Assembly (NCBI GenBank): GCA_009760885.1
Contig: CM019691.1
Span: forward strand, 28,023,314-28,087,313
Origin: Achatina immaculata
Lineage: Eukaryota; Mollusca; Gastropoda; Stylommatophora; Achatinidae
Length of the DNA stretch: 64,000 nt
Reading direction: 5' to 3'
The translations under genes and the position numbers were made by a program. The notes below the pieces were generated by a model. That model was given only the letters and a program-made list of their open reading frames with translations, made no database searches and was not told the origin of the DNA. Shown piece by piece: positions 22,001-33,185 of this stretch; the stretch's first letter is position 1, and each line of letters begins with the position of its first letter.

Positions 22001-22755
22001 AGAGGGTTATACCGAAAGTAGTGAGGAAAAAAAATTTTTTTTAATCCGAATTTATACATTATCACCTTTATCTGTATCCTTTGCACTTCATATAGAGGTT
22101 ACATGACGTCACCATCATGTGTCACATGACCACGCGGAGCATAAACAAAATGTCGGGTGCTGAAGTTTCGTTTCGTCAACGTGCTGTTATTGAGTCCCTT
22201 GTTAAAGAGGAAATCCCCGCTGCTGAAATTCACCAAAGACTTCAACTTGTTTATGAAGATGTATGTATGGGTGCTAACAGTGTTAGGAGGTTGGTGAAAC
22301 ATTTCAAAGATAGAAACACGAGCATCCAAGATATGCCTCTCAGTGGTCGCCCTCGAACTACCTCCACTATCAGCAACGTGGAAAGGGTTGACGACATCAT
22401 TAAACAAGACAGATGTGTCACAGTATCTGGAATCGCTGTGGATCTTGGAATAGGGCACAAAGCAGTACAGGAAATGATTGAAACCCTACGCTCTAGAAAA
22501 ATTTGTGCCAGCTGGGTCCCACAGGAGAGAACGTCCAGAAAGCAGTGCGTCTGTGCCGTCGGTTAGCTAAAACGGAATTCTACCACAGGGTATTTTCAAA
22601 CTTGCAGAGCGATGGGGAAAATGCGTGCAGAGAAATGAAGATTATGTTGAAAAGTGAAAGAACGGACGCAGATTAAGGTGATTCATTTATATATTCTCTA
22701 TCATAAATTCTAATTTTTAAAAAATGTGTGCTCACGACTTTCGGTGTGACCCTCG
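22001..22755 (+). mobile_element. Internally deleted mariner with TIRs and TA duplication
   Basis: The left end GAGGGTTATACCGAAAGTAG (from 22002) and the complement of the right end, GAGGGTCACACCGAAAGTCG, match at 16 of the first 20 positions and continue with GTGAG. TA flanks both ends (21999-22000 and 22756-22757), as expected for mariner insertion. Inside are the N-terminal DNA-binding half of the transposase and its last 20 or so residues. The catalytic middle is missing, so at 755 bp it is a non-autonomous derivative of an element normally near 1.3 kb. Confidence 0.93.
22150..22566 (+). pseudogene. Mariner transposase, N-terminal half
   Basis: The frame, starting MSGAEVSFRQRAVIESLVKE at 22150, encodes two helix-turn-helix domains that recognise the element ends: AAEIHQRLQLVYED (first), the linker SIQDMPLSGRPRT, then RCVTVSGIAVDLGIGHKAVQ (second) and ASWVPQ. 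An upstream in-frame ATG at 22117 exists, but family alignment favours 22150. After 22545 the reading jumps to the extreme C-terminus: in another frame 22590-22660 reads GIFKLAERWGKCVQRNEDYV. All three catalytic acidic positions are lost. Confidence 0.92.
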
Positions 22756-22931
22756 TATAATTCCTTCAATGCCACAATTTTATAAAACTAAAACCAGGAT
22801 TTGCTCATAGATTCAGAAAAGAAAGAGAGGAAATAATATTAGGATAACAAAAGCAAAAATGCTATCGGAAATTCAGATTTTTAAAATACTGATTGTTTGA
22901 AAAATACAACTTATATAACAGGACGTAAGTA

Positions 22932-24229
22932 CAGGCAGTTCCCAGGTTACGAGCGCCCGACTTTACGTCCAACCGGTAGATACGAACCTAAAGACTGTTA
23001 TATTAGAAATTCCAGTTACATATATAATATAGAAAGGAATAAGAACAGACTATTAAACCTAAGTTTGTTTTCAACATCAGAAGAAAAAAAAAAGAATAAA
23101 TAAGGTGAGGGACTGGTTAGCTTAGGGGTGCGCAATTCTGAGTAAAATCGGTACCAACTGATCCAGTATATAAAGGAGATGGGAGAGAATTTTAAGGGGT
23201 CAGGATTTGTACGTTGACCACACAGGAAGGTGCCAACGTATCGGAAGAGATCATGTTCTCATTTAAGTAGGAGAGTGTATGTTATTCGTCGATGGATATA
23301 TACATATGTGTTGAGTTAGTTATGGTTTGTATTCTGTGATGTGGACGCATGCAAACTGTGCTGTCGACTCCTCCGATCCATCCCGACCCACTCAGATAAA
23401 ATTGTTAATAGATGGATACATGAATAGTTATATATGTTATGATATATTCATTGTAAGAATTTGATATTTTGTTAGTGCGCATTTTAATGGTTATCACATG
23501 CACTTACATTTATGTATCATTGAATTTTATGTATATGCATTTCTTGCCAATAGCTCCTTTTAGTTACAATCAGACAATTAATCATTTAGGATAATAGTTC
23601 GAGATTATACATGGGACGATTTTGTTTAATCACATTAAACCTATTTTTTATGTTGATTAATTGTTGATTAATTTTTTTTTTTTTGTATTTGTGTTTCAAG
23701 AATCGCATATAATAAGAAGATGGATAAGGGTTGATTTTTTTCTTGTTCATATCACAAAATTGATTATCCTTGATGAAGAATCGTTGAATGTGTTCTTCTT
23801 TCTTTATTGTAAAGTTTTGATGCGTAGGAATGAATGAGAAATAGGACAAACTGAAGAACAAATCACAGGCCGACACAGTTGATTAAGAACCATATAAGAA
23901 CATACAAACACCAATCACCTGTACCCGTAAAATACTAATCAATATAAATAGAAAATATATCATTTCAATCCATTCCTGCACACAGAATGATTTGTAATAA
24001 CACACGAGCGCTTCTTTACGCGCACTCAAACCACTGCGCGTCTACAGTCGTTGATTTCTTTAACGTTTGTTATGCCTGTAAAGGTGCACTATATACTATA
24101 TACTAAGACAAACACTTGACCAACTGGCGTTAGAGACGAACACTTTACTTAACTGTTCCGACTTACGTATAAATTCGATTTACAAACAGACTTAGCAACG
24201 AAACTCGTTTGTACCCCGGGGACTGCCTG
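22932..24229. mobile_element. Pogo/Tigger-like DNA transposon, non-coding
   Basis: The left end CAGGCAGTTCCCAGGTTACG and the complement of the right end CAGGCAGTCCCCGGGGTACA match at 16 of 20 positions. TA flanks each end (22930-22931, 24230-24231). Just inside, both ends carry TACGAAC/CGTAAGTCG-like repeats (CGCCCGACTTTACGTCC on the left, CGACTTACGTATAAATTCG on the right). The 1.3 kb interior is AT-rich and I see no transposase. The superfamily is a guess from the TA duplication and the end sequence. Confidence 0.75.
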
Positions 24230-24231
24230 TA

Positions 24232-24655
24232 CAGCTAATCCAGCCGTCGACAAACAATTGTCCTGTGTTTAGTGATGTCAAAGCTGGTACAAAAAAAAAA
24301 AAAGCTGTATCCAAACATGGAGGACACAGTTTAATGAGAAGCATATTCTTACGTGACACACGAAGAGGACTTTGGGTTTAAAATCTCCGCCTGTTACAGC
24401 AGACATCACGTACACATGACAGCCTCCGTGATGCGGGCGAGTCAGCTGAGTATGGTTGCAGATGTGGACAGAGAGATGGTAACTGAAACACAGCTTGGGG
24501 GAGGAGAAAGAGCTGGAGAGATATGGAAGCACACACACGCACACAAAGTGAAAGAATCAAGTGATATGTGACAAGAAAATGATGGAGCAACAACTCTTTA
24601 GATGTGACGAAAAAAACGGTTACCGTTATTTGCTGCAGTATTATATGAAGGACTC
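24232..24655. other. Unannotated DNA
   Basis: It contains a short CA run (24531-24545). Nothing else is recognised. Confidence 0.45.
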
Positions 24656-24740
24656 AAAATTATCTGGTTAGACTCGGCTTTAATTCTCCTATTCTCTGCC
24701 TAGGATTCATGATTTAAACCTAACGAACCACTGAGCCACC
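24656..24740 (-). mobile_element. Degenerate tRNA-type SINE head
   Basis: The minus strand carries GGTGGCTCAGTGGTTCGTTA (A-box-like) and GGTTTAAATCATG (weak B box) with tRNA-like spacing. Confidence 0.4.
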
Positions 24741-24779
24741 TTAGATAAATGGTGTTATTTACCTTTATTTTCCGTAAAA

Positions 24780-24985
24780 TGAAGAGGTCACTCTAGTGGA
24801 CGACGTGGTCAGCTTCACACCTGAACGCCTCGACTTCCATAGCTCAAAGAAAAACAGGGAACCCGTTTCTACATTTTGGTTTGGGAAGGCCCTCTGGCCG
24901 GATTTGAACCACGGACCTTGCCTTTAGAGACTTGTGTACTAACCATTTTGCATTCACACACTCTCTGTCTAGGATCACTAACTTT
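24780..24985 (-). mobile_element. tRNA-derived SINE, reverse copy
   Basis: The complement of GGATTTGAACCACGGA gives a B box (GGTTCAAATCC), and CACTAGAGTGACCTCTTCA-like body sequence matches the family at 21069. The A box is degenerate. Confidence 0.65.
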
Positions 24986-25064
24986 GAAAACTGCTCTGGA
25001 ATGGGGCAGGATCTGGACGTTTGTATTTTTTCACTGCGGTCCCCTTCCGACCGACCCCCCTTGC

Positions 25065-25465
25065 GAAGGTGTGACCTAACGAAGGCGTGACATAACAAAG
25101 GATGGCATAACGAAGGAGTGACATAGCAATGGATGGCATAATGAAGGAGTGACATAGCAATGGATGGCATAATGAAGGAGTGACATAACAAAGAACGACA
25201 TAACGAAGGTGTGGCCTAACGAAGGAGTGACATAACGAAAGCATGGCATAATAAAGGATGGTATAACGAAGGCGTAACATAACAACGGATGACATAACGA
25301 AGGAGTGACATTACACTGAATGACATAAGGAATTCATGACATAACGAAAGAATGATATAACGAAGAAGTGAAATAACAAATGAATGACACAACAAAAAAC
25401 AATATAACGAAGGAGTGAAATAACAAAGGAATAACATAACAAAGAATAATATAACGAAAGAGTGA
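25065..25465 (+). repeat. Degenerate 15-17-bp minisatellite
   Basis: Variants of GAAGGAGTGACATAAC and GAATGACATAAC run for 400 bp with about 24 units. Four long overlapping minus-strand open frames (70-115 codons, SLCHSFVM-like) are translations of this array. Confidence 0.93.
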
Positions 25466-26639
25466 CAATTAGATATGTTTATTTGGAAAATATTTCAAAG
25501 TGGTTATCAAATACGTGGTTTTTATCTTTTGGTCTCTCAGCTGTTTTTTCTTGTATCCACTGATTACCTAACTATACATTCTAACCATAAGACCTGACAT
25601 TAACTGTAAACATTAACCCTAAACCTTAACACACTGAGGACGCTTTGTATTTCTAACGTAATCTAACAGATTAAACTAGCTGTGTCTATACTCATCTAAT
25701 CTGTAGATTAACAAAAGATGCGTCACTCCTTTGTTGCGACATTCGTGTCATTCCACTGAAACTCGTCGCCCATTTGTCACTTTCCTCGTTATGTCACTTC
25801 TTTGCACCGCTCCCGTTCAAATGCTACGACTTTCTACAGATACCTGAATTTTCGATCACAAAGCTCTAATGTCACTCTCTGACCTGTACCGTCTAATCCC
25901 TGAAACAGACCTGCGGAAGGGAGGGGGGGGGGGGGCTCAGCAGCGTTTATAACTCAAGTAAAAAAAAACGACCTATCCCAGTCTCTGGCATGAATACGGG
26001 TCATTACGATGCAGACATAAATTTGCATATCTTCCCCAATTCCCCCCTCCACCTCCATTAGCAGTTAAACAAAGAGCCTCGTACACAAATTGAACCTTAG
26101 AGTTCAGTCTTGGCGTGTAGTCTGCTTTCTGTTTTGGAGAACTGAAAGAGACCCGGGCATTCTGTAATTTAATGAAGACTGATAGAGCATCGTAACGATG
26201 GTTTAGTTAAGTGGTTTCTAAACTTTTCCAGGTAACGAATCCCCGAAGCCAATCTTTGTTCTCCATGGCCTTCCCACTCTCACTTTTGCAATATGTTTGC
26301 AATATGCATATAGTTTCAACTTGAGTTCTTTTATATACCTCTGAATGCCCCTTATGGGACCATATTTTGGGAATCGCTGATGTAGTTTACAAGCAGCAAA
26401 TAACCGCAATTTTTTGTTTGTTTTCTTTTCCAACAGCCAAAGCCATGAGGATCAGTAATCAAAGAAAATTAAGGAAAAAAAAAACACACACAGAGAGGCA
26501 GGCGTTGGTTTATTTGGTTTTGTTCTGAAATGCTACTTTATTGATCACTTCGCTTTTCTGACCTACGATGGAGAAGATGGTGATTATGACGACAGGCAAT
26601 GAAAACGGGAGGCTGCTTCTCGAGGAGTACACAGAATGT
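25466..26639. other. Unannotated DNA
   Basis: A G run lies at 25921-25936. No gene or named repeat was found. Confidence 0.45.
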
Positions 26640-26698
26640 GTTCTATACGGTCAAATGTGACAATATCTTATGCCATTTGACTTTGTACTCCACAATGA

Positions 26699-27128
26699 CA
26701 AGTGACAATGTTTCACGCAGAAAGTTACGACAGCGCATTACGCAATGTCTTGTATCTTGTCCTCTATCTCCCTAAAACTGCCAGCTGATGTTCTTTGCAG
26801 TCTGCGAGGTAAAGACGTCGAGGCACGTCAGCATATCAGCTACGGTTTGCCAACCCTGACGTCAGCATATCAGCTATGGTTTGCCAACCCTGACGTCAAC
26901 ATATCAGCTATGGTTTGCCAACCCTGACGTCAACATATCAGCTATGGTTTGCCAACCCTGACGTCAGCATATCAGCTATGGTTTGCCAAGCCTGACATCA
27001 ACATATCAGCTATGGTTTGCCAACCCTGGCGCCAGCATTTCAGATATGGGTCGCTGATTGCTTAAAAGGACAATAAGACGTGACAATGTTTCGCACAGCA
27101 AGTTCCGGCAGTGCATTACGCAAGATGT
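26699..27128. repeat. Direct repeats flanking a family A copy
   Basis: About 50 bp at 26699-26753 (GTGACAATGTTTCACGCAGA, then GCGCATTACGCAATG) recurs at 27074-27128 (GTGACAATGTTTCGCACAGC, then GTGCATTACGCAAGATG), on either side of the A copy. They also resemble units of the array at 27412-27726. Confidence 0.7.
26754..27066 (-). mobile_element. Family A copy with 34-bp internal expansion (7 units)
   Basis: In reverse orientation, the start CCCTAAAACTGCCAGCTGAT and GTAAAGACGTCGAGGCACGT matches the A right end. The element's centre is missing and the sequence passes directly into an array of seven 34-bp units (26826-27050; CAGCTATGGTTTGCCAACCC then TGACGTCAACATAT), ending with GGGTCGCTGATTGC, the A left end. 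Confidence 0.88.
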
Positions 27129-27194
27129 GCCAAAGTTCTGCAAAATAAAGGTAAAAGTAGCTCTCGTATGCCAAGAAAGCACATAGGGGATATG

Positions 27195-27412
27195 ATGTTA
27201 GTGCCCACATTTTCATTGACCTGTCAGCACTCTAGAGGGTGATGTGGTCACCATCACGCCTGGCTGCCTTTTCTTCCACGCTCCAGAAGAAGCCTGGTAT
27301 CTATTTCTACAGCTAGTTTACTGGGGCGCCTCCGGCTAGGTTCGAACCGCCGGATCTTCTCTTTGTAAGTCGAATGCACTAACCAATTCGTCACTCAGAC
27401 GCCCCTGCAAAA
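27195..27412 (-). mobile_element. tRNA-derived SINE, reverse copy
   Basis: The complement contains GGGGCGTCTGAGTGACGAAT (A-box region), GGCGGTTCGAACC (B box), and a body with CTTCTTCTGGAGC and AGCCAGGCGTGATGG that matches the copy at 21069 almost base for base over 220 bp. Confidence 0.88.
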
Positions 27413-27726
27413 CAAAATGTGACAGTGTCCTACAAATTAAAATGTGACAATATCTTGCAAAACAAAATGTGGCAATGTCCTATAGAACAAAATGTGACAA
27501 TATTCTCCAGTTACATGCCGTGATGTCCTACACAATAAGATGCAGCAGTATTCTACGAAAATAAAAAGTGACAATATCCTATAAAAAGAAAATGTGAAAA
27601 TATCCTCCACAGTTACATGTCGTGATGTCCTACACAGTAAAATGTAGCAATCAGTATTCTACAAAAATAAAAAGTGACAATATCCTCTACAGTAAAATGT
27701 GACAATGTCCTACACAGTAAAATTGA
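27412..27726 (+). repeat. GTGACAATGTCCTAC-type degenerate array
   Basis: About ten units of 25-35 bp built around AAAATGTGACAATGTCCTAC and CAGTTACATGCCGTGATGTC. Two higher-order copies (27505-27560 and 27595-27665) are visible. Confidence 0.85.
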
Positions 27727-28205
27727 AAATATAGTTGCTACCGCGCTGCAGTCTTAGGTTTCTCTGTTAGTTCTGCAGGGTTTTGCATCGCCAAACGGAC
27801 TGTTGTGACACAGATTCTATCCAGATAGCAATGCATGAGACGAATCCATCCTCTTTCCTTCTCTCCAAACCTGAACATGGGCATCCATACTATTATTCGC
27901 GGAAGTTTTCCAGTCTTCCATTTCGATTATTTTAAACAAAGCAGACCACGTGATCTATGCTCAGGTTGTGCATGACTCGCTGGAAAAGAAATTCAAATAC
28001 TTCTTTCCAAAAAAAAAAAAAAATCCAGTCTGCACATGGTGGTCTTTATGTACACCACTGTCTGACATTAAGAGATAAATTTTTTTTCTGTATTCTTCCT
28101 GTCTTTTTCTCTTGTTGCTTTCTGTTCACCAAGTTCTTAAGCTAAATGTATACATGGACTGTACGCATGTGGCAACAGTCAGATTTTTTTTTCCTTGTTT
28201 CAACC
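27727..28205. other. Unannotated DNA
   Basis: Nothing recognised apart from A and T runs. Confidence 0.45.
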
Positions 28206-28330
28206 AAGAACTACGTGTTCTTCTACGCAGACGGTTGCATATTTCCATCCCTGACAGAACCAGTCAGCACTGAATCAGTTACCTGGTTGCCGTAAATGAA
28301 ATAAAATAGAGTTAGTAGAAGTATGTAGTG
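28206..28330. repeat. Dispersed repeat C, copy 2
   Basis: Partner of 12598-12735 in the same orientation, with CTACGTGTTCTTCTACGC, CAGAACCAGTCAGCACTGAA and TCAGTTACCTGG blocks. Confidence 0.6.
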
Positions 28331-28439
28331 TATTTTTTTTCATTGTATTGTCTTTCAGCACAATTCGATGCTTATCAACGCAAATGAGTTTTGTGTTCAT
28401 TTACACGGATGACTGAACGTGGACGCGAAAATTTAAAAA

Positions 28440-28939
28440 AAAAACAGACGAAGTAAATCCACGTCAACAAGACCTGCAAAATCTCTTGGACAAAGTCGCC
28501 AAGAAAGTGAGCAGAAAGGCCTGACTTTGAACATCAAAAGGACAGAGACTATGATTATATGTAAGAAACAGAATCCACCAAAATGCATTATAAAGTTAAA
28601 TGGAACTATTCTAAATCAGATGCAGAAATTCAAATATCTTGAAGCAGTAATAACTTTAGATTGGGAAATGCAGAATAGAAATTAGGAACAGAATAGGCAT
28701 TTCAGAGAATGAGGAACATATTATGCAACACATCCTTATCGATGAATGTTAGAAAACGAGTCCTAAAATGCTATACTGAACCTATCTTATTACATGGAAA
28801 TGAATAATAAGCAGGTCTGCACAAAAATCATTGGACGCAGCAGAAATGTAGTTTATTAGAAGAATGTTGCGAATTCCTCAGACAGCAAAAATAACTAACG
28901 GAGAATGTATGAGGAGAGCTGGAGATACAAAAAATGTCC

Positions 28940-28972
<33 letters not shown>

Positions 28973-29212
28973 ACGTAGTTTCATAGGACAGGCGATGATA
29001 AGAGGGGGCACTAAAAATATTATAACAGCAGCAAAAATAGAAGAAAGAAGAGCCAGGGGACGACAGAGAAATGATACTGGACAGTCTGACGAGACGTGGG
29101 AGAGGTCACCAACTGACCTGATGGCCTGCATGAAGGATCAAGTACTCTGGAGAAGCATAACAGCCAACGCCAGTCGGCAAGGAACATGATGATGATGATG
29201 ATGATGAAATCC
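28440..29212 (+). mobile_element. LINE 3' half, family L3, decayed
   Basis: Shifting frames give the post-catalytic reverse transcriptase: KGLTLNIKRTETMIICKKQN, then CIIKLNGTILNQMQKFKYLE, and finally RRARGRQRND and LMACMKDQVLWRSITANASR before a stop. An AG run (28950-28972) has grown inside it. A GAT tail (29189-29209) ends it. Catalytic motifs are upstream of the truncation. It is more diverged than the copies at 8364 and 40618. Confidence 0.85.
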
Positions 29213-29839
29213 ACATAACCGAGTAACAAAACAATGGTATGTATTTTGTTTTGTTTTGGTTTCCCCTACGCTTAGGCAAAGGTAATCGCCTTCTTACACA
29301 AGGTGTCACAAAAGTTCCTTTACACTTTCAGAGGGCCACTGTAGGGGCCCCCCTACATTCCCTGACCTGACATCTTGTGAGATTTCCTCGTCCAGTTCTG
29401 AGCGAAAATCGAAGAACAAGAAATACTTAATTCTGTCTTTTAATTAAACAAAATAGTACAGTATAACGAAATGGTATATTCTTTCTTACGGTGTAATGTA
29501 CTCTTTCTTAACACATCTGAAAAGTCATGCCCACGTTCATAGTGGTGAACACAGAAAGAAAGATCTGCCAGCGACACAGTCTATCGTGAGTGAGACCCGA
29601 TTGACAAAATGAACTATGTCGCTAGATGGAACACCATAATAGTAAGATAAACGACTATGAAACAATTTCTCTCTGTCTCTGTCGGTCTGTCTATCTCTCT
29701 CTCTCTCTCTCTCTCACACATATACGCAAACACACACACACACACACACACTTGTTTAAATCAGCCCAAAAAAAAGAACAACACACGGGTGTATTTACTG
29801 AAAAATGTGAAGATTTTTATGATTTTCACTTAGGAAGCG
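29213..29839. other. Unannotated, CT and CA microsatellites
   Basis: CT repeats lie at 29691-29716 and CA repeats at 29729-29750. The 92-codon frame over them is low complexity. Confidence 0.45.
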
Positions 29840-30008
29840 GTTCAGCGGTGTGTCATATAAATGTATTGAAATTGAACAGACTACGCTGGTTGAGCCATGC
29901 ATAAAGAATTGAAGAGAACAGACAAATGAAAATTATGTATGCACAAGAGATGAGGAAAACAAGACCAAGGTGTAGACCAAGACAGAGATGGAAAGACAAC
30001 ATACAAGA
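29840..30008 (+). mobile_element. LINE C-terminal fragment, family L2, copy 1
   Basis: One frame reads LNRLRWLSHA, a stop, then RIEENRQMKIMYAQEMRKTR and RPRQRWKDNIQEV. It matches 31100-31250 of the next copy. It breaks off at 30008, where a family B segment begins. Confidence 0.8.
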
Positions 30009-30260
30009 GGTTCTAAGGACTGCAAATGCGCCACAAACAGCCTCTGGCAGTCAAGTCCAGCTCCTGGCCTTCCGGTGGCAGAACTGTTTAAACTGACAGG
30101 AGAAGGGGCGAGGGCGAATATCTGGCGCCTGAAAACCAGTTACTTAGGGTAGATGAGTGGCACGTTTGGTAGCTCATCTGCCGCTGTTGGCGAGATCTTC
30201 AGCTGCCGTGCGTGGAGCGGTGCTCTTCCCGGCCAATGAAGAAATTTGCAAATGAGGTTG
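30009..30260 (+). mobile_element. Isolated 5' segment of family B
   Basis: These 252 bases match 8752-9003 with four mismatches by eye (about 98%), without gaps. It covers the leading 180 bp plus the first 70 bp of the common B left end and stops at GAGGTT. No GAA tail or other B part follows, so it is 3'-truncated, which is unusual for a retroposon. Confidence 0.9.
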
Positions 30261-31400
30261 AAGAGAAGTACATAATATCTTTACTGACTTAAAAAAAACC
30301 TATGGCAGCATAAATAGGAGCAGCTTATGCAAAATTATGAAAGAATTTGAGATACCTGATATAATACCTAATCAATTTGACCAGAATATGCATGGAGGAT
30401 ACATAAAATATAGTAACGTAAAAAGGAAGGAGGTATGATACCCTTCTCTATAAGAACTGGTATAAAACAATGTGATGCAGTATCTCCATTACTATCCAAC
30501 CTAGTACTAGAAAAGGTAATCAAAAAAAGTGAAAGAAGAAAGCAGTACATAAGAACAAGCGAAAATACTAGAATACGCTGATAACATCGATGTAGTGGGA
30601 GGAACTATGCAAAGTAGTCACCAATACTTACATACACCTAAAATGGGTCTGACTATTAACCAAGATAAGACAGAGTATATGAAGAAATCATTAGATCAGG
30701 GACAGAAAGATATAAATTATATAAATGTTGGAGATATGACCATCAGGAAAACAGGAACATAAAAATATCTAGGCACAACCTTCAACAGAAGCAACACTGT
30801 AAGCGAGGAAATTAAAAGTAGAGTACAGATAGGGAATAAGATATACTTTGCCTTGCAACACCTGTTAAAATCCAAAATCCTGTCCCTAAACACCAAAATA
30901 ACAATATATAAAACTATAATAAGACCAGCCGCCATGTATGGATCAGAAACATGGAGTACAACAAAGAAAGATGAATAACAATTGCAGGTCTGTGAGAACA
31001 AGATGTTAAGAAGAATCTTTGGACCCATAAAGGATACCAACAGTGGAGAATGAAGAACTAGAAAGAACAGTGAACTTAGTTTATTTAAATCCAAAAGAAT
31101 TATAAATGTCTTGAAACTGAGCAGATTACCCTGGTTGGGCCACGTAGAAAGAATGGAAGAGAACAGACAAATTAAAATGATGTATGAACAAGAGATGAAG
31201 GAAACAAGATTAAAGAGTAGACAAGACAGAGATGGAAAGACAACATAACGGAGGATACAAAGGAAACTGGTGTCACCAACTAGAGAGAGAGAGAGAAGAT
31301 TAGAAATGGAGAGGAATGGAGGCGAACTTTATCTGCAGCAATGAGCCTTAATGGCTCGGAAAGCTGAAGAAGAAGAAGAAGAAGAGGAAGAAGAAGAAGA
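30261..31400 (+). mobile_element. LINE reverse transcriptase relic, family L2, copy 2, with GAA tail
   Basis: In shifting frames: FTDLKKTYGSINRSSLCKIM (catalytic block A with Asp present), EYADNIDVVGG where the catalytic pair should be Asp-Asp and the second residue is now Asn, MGLTINQDKTEYM, KYLGTTFNRS, AMYGSETWSTTKK, MLRRIFGP, and LPWLGHVERMEENRQIKMMY. The element ends GGCTCGGAAAGCT followed by a GAA tract (31369-31400). Several stops make it inactive. Confidence 0.88.
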
Positions 31401-32214
31401 ACTGTCACACCATCGCTATGTCCATCCTTTGATACACATGTTCCTGACGTGTATATAAATGTTTGTTGTTGCTGCTGCTGCTGATGATGATAATGATGAT
31501 GATGACGCTTTTACAACATCTGTTTACCAAGAACACAAACGCACACAACATTAATTTCTCAACGTGCAAAACAAAAAAACCCAAAAAAATTCTATCGCAG
31601 GTTACGAAATGTACTTGTTCTCACGTCTTTCATTATGCAAGATAAGAATTCTTCCCGCATCGCCATCAAACCCTCATGTCGTCCGCCACATGTTATCACC
31701 TCCCACAGATAAGGGAAAAATTATGGGAGTGAGAAAGTCAGGATGACCAAGAACTTACGGCTGTGGATTATTCAACTCGTCACATCGGGAGCAAAGGTCC
31801 TCATGATTGCGCACAGGTTACATCGATGCCAGGCACTCTGCGACACAATAACGCACCGGCAGTAGAGGGAACTCAAAACAAAACAAAACAAAATAAAACC
31901 AGACGAATACCCCAGGTTGGAGTTGAAGGTCAGACGCTCTAACAGTAATGTCTCTCAGCATAAAACATGAACTGGAGGCTTGGATCTCATGCAGAAGTTT
32001 TTACTCTGCCACCAGAATAGGATAGAAGTTTGGATTTCATCTTGACAACATGGCTACAAATGCGGCATGAACTACAACTTGAACGTTCACGATAATGCTA
32101 GGAACAAATAATATTACTATGAAAACCAATCTGCGGACTAGAGTTTTAAGTCAGATAATACGCTGTAGCTATTTACCTGTCTCCGGCATGTCTGACTTAG
32201 GCTTCCCATGAGTG
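31401..32214. other. Unannotated, CTG/GAT microsatellite
   Basis: A TTG-CTG-GAT run lies at 31461-31505 and an AAAAC run at 31873-31898. Nothing else is recognised. Confidence 0.45.
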
Positions 32215-32455
32215 CTGCACAGGTTATGGATAATGGTTTCTGCTTCTCTTTACGTGATAATCTCTCTCTTGTATCGTCGGTGTCCAAGACACGCCGAGCT
32301 CCTGGCAGCAAGTGATTTCCCCTTCTGTCGTTCCTTGGTTATCTTCCCATGTCAGTCATTTGCTTATCACCATTCTCTCTGCTGTACATCTCCGTGTCTC
32401 CTTGGGTCGCCCCATACTTCTTTTACCCTGTGGAGTCTACATCAAAGCTGTTCGT
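32215..32455 (-). mobile_element. RTE C-terminal fragment, degenerate
   Basis: On the minus strand, GACTCCACAGGG leads into GGCGACCCAAGGAGACACGG, encoding the G-R-P-K-E-T block of the RTE C-terminus seen at 4075-4140. A further frame gives ERQKGKSLAARSSAC, matching the A-x-D-R-x-x-W region. No catalytic part is present. Confidence 0.6.
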
Positions 32456-32481
32456 CGTAGGGGTTCGCCTGTCGCTCTCAT

Positions 32482-32695
32482 AATATTACATGAAGTGACT
32501 ACAATGTTCCAGCCTGGGCTTTACATGTTACATGAAGTGACTACAATGTTCCAGCCTAGGCTTTAAATGTTACATGAAGTGACTACAATGTTCCAGCCTA
32601 GGCTTTAAATGTTACATGAAGTGACTACAATGTTCCAGCCTAGGCTTTAAATGTTACATGAATTGACTACAATGTTCCAGCCTAGGCTTTAAAGT
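32482..32695 (+). repeat. 42-bp minisatellite, 5 units
   Basis: The unit TTACATGAAGTGACTACAAT then GTTCCAGCCTAGGCTTTAAA TG is repeated with only one or two changes per unit. The first unit has GGGCTTTACA. Confidence 0.95.
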
Positions 32696-33185
32696 GATTA
32701 ATGAAACCGAATACACAGTACTCAAGATGAATGCGATATGACAGCATGAAAGACCCATACTATTTACTTGCGTCAGAATCGGCGAATCAAAGCTGAGATG
32801 CTATTCTACATCCACAAGGTTCCCTTGACACCAGACATTAATCTGCCTCAATTAACAGAGATCGAAATGGGAAGGCAAACCTGGTTCTAAAACACGCCAT
32901 AACAAGGACGGATGTGTCGCATCGAAAGGCGCATATATCACCGCCCAGCTACAAGCCGTGACACAAAGCAACGAACACCCTTTTGCAGGCGAAAGAAGAA
33001 GAAATGTAATATTTCCTAGCTGTGAACTTGTTTGAACAGATATATACTGGTTGGCTGGTTAGTTCTTGTCTCATACTGTTAAACGCAGCCTCTTCTTTGT
33101 CACTTCCGCTATGAAGATCTTGAGACTGAGACATGAAGTCGGATAATACGTAGGTTACACTGACTGTCTTAAGATGACCTAAGAA
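32696..33185. other. Unannotated DNA
   Basis: Nothing recognised. Confidence 0.45.

Noticed and set aside
22117..22566. Host gene of the GVQW/SETMAR type
   Set aside because: The frame sits between mariner inverted repeats with TA flanks, so it is the transposon's own gene and not a domesticated one.
24844..25437. Several His/Cys-rich minus-strand frames (SLCHSFVM repeats), possible metal-binding protein
   Set aside because: Translation of the degenerate 15-17-bp array at 25065-25465, open in all minus frames.
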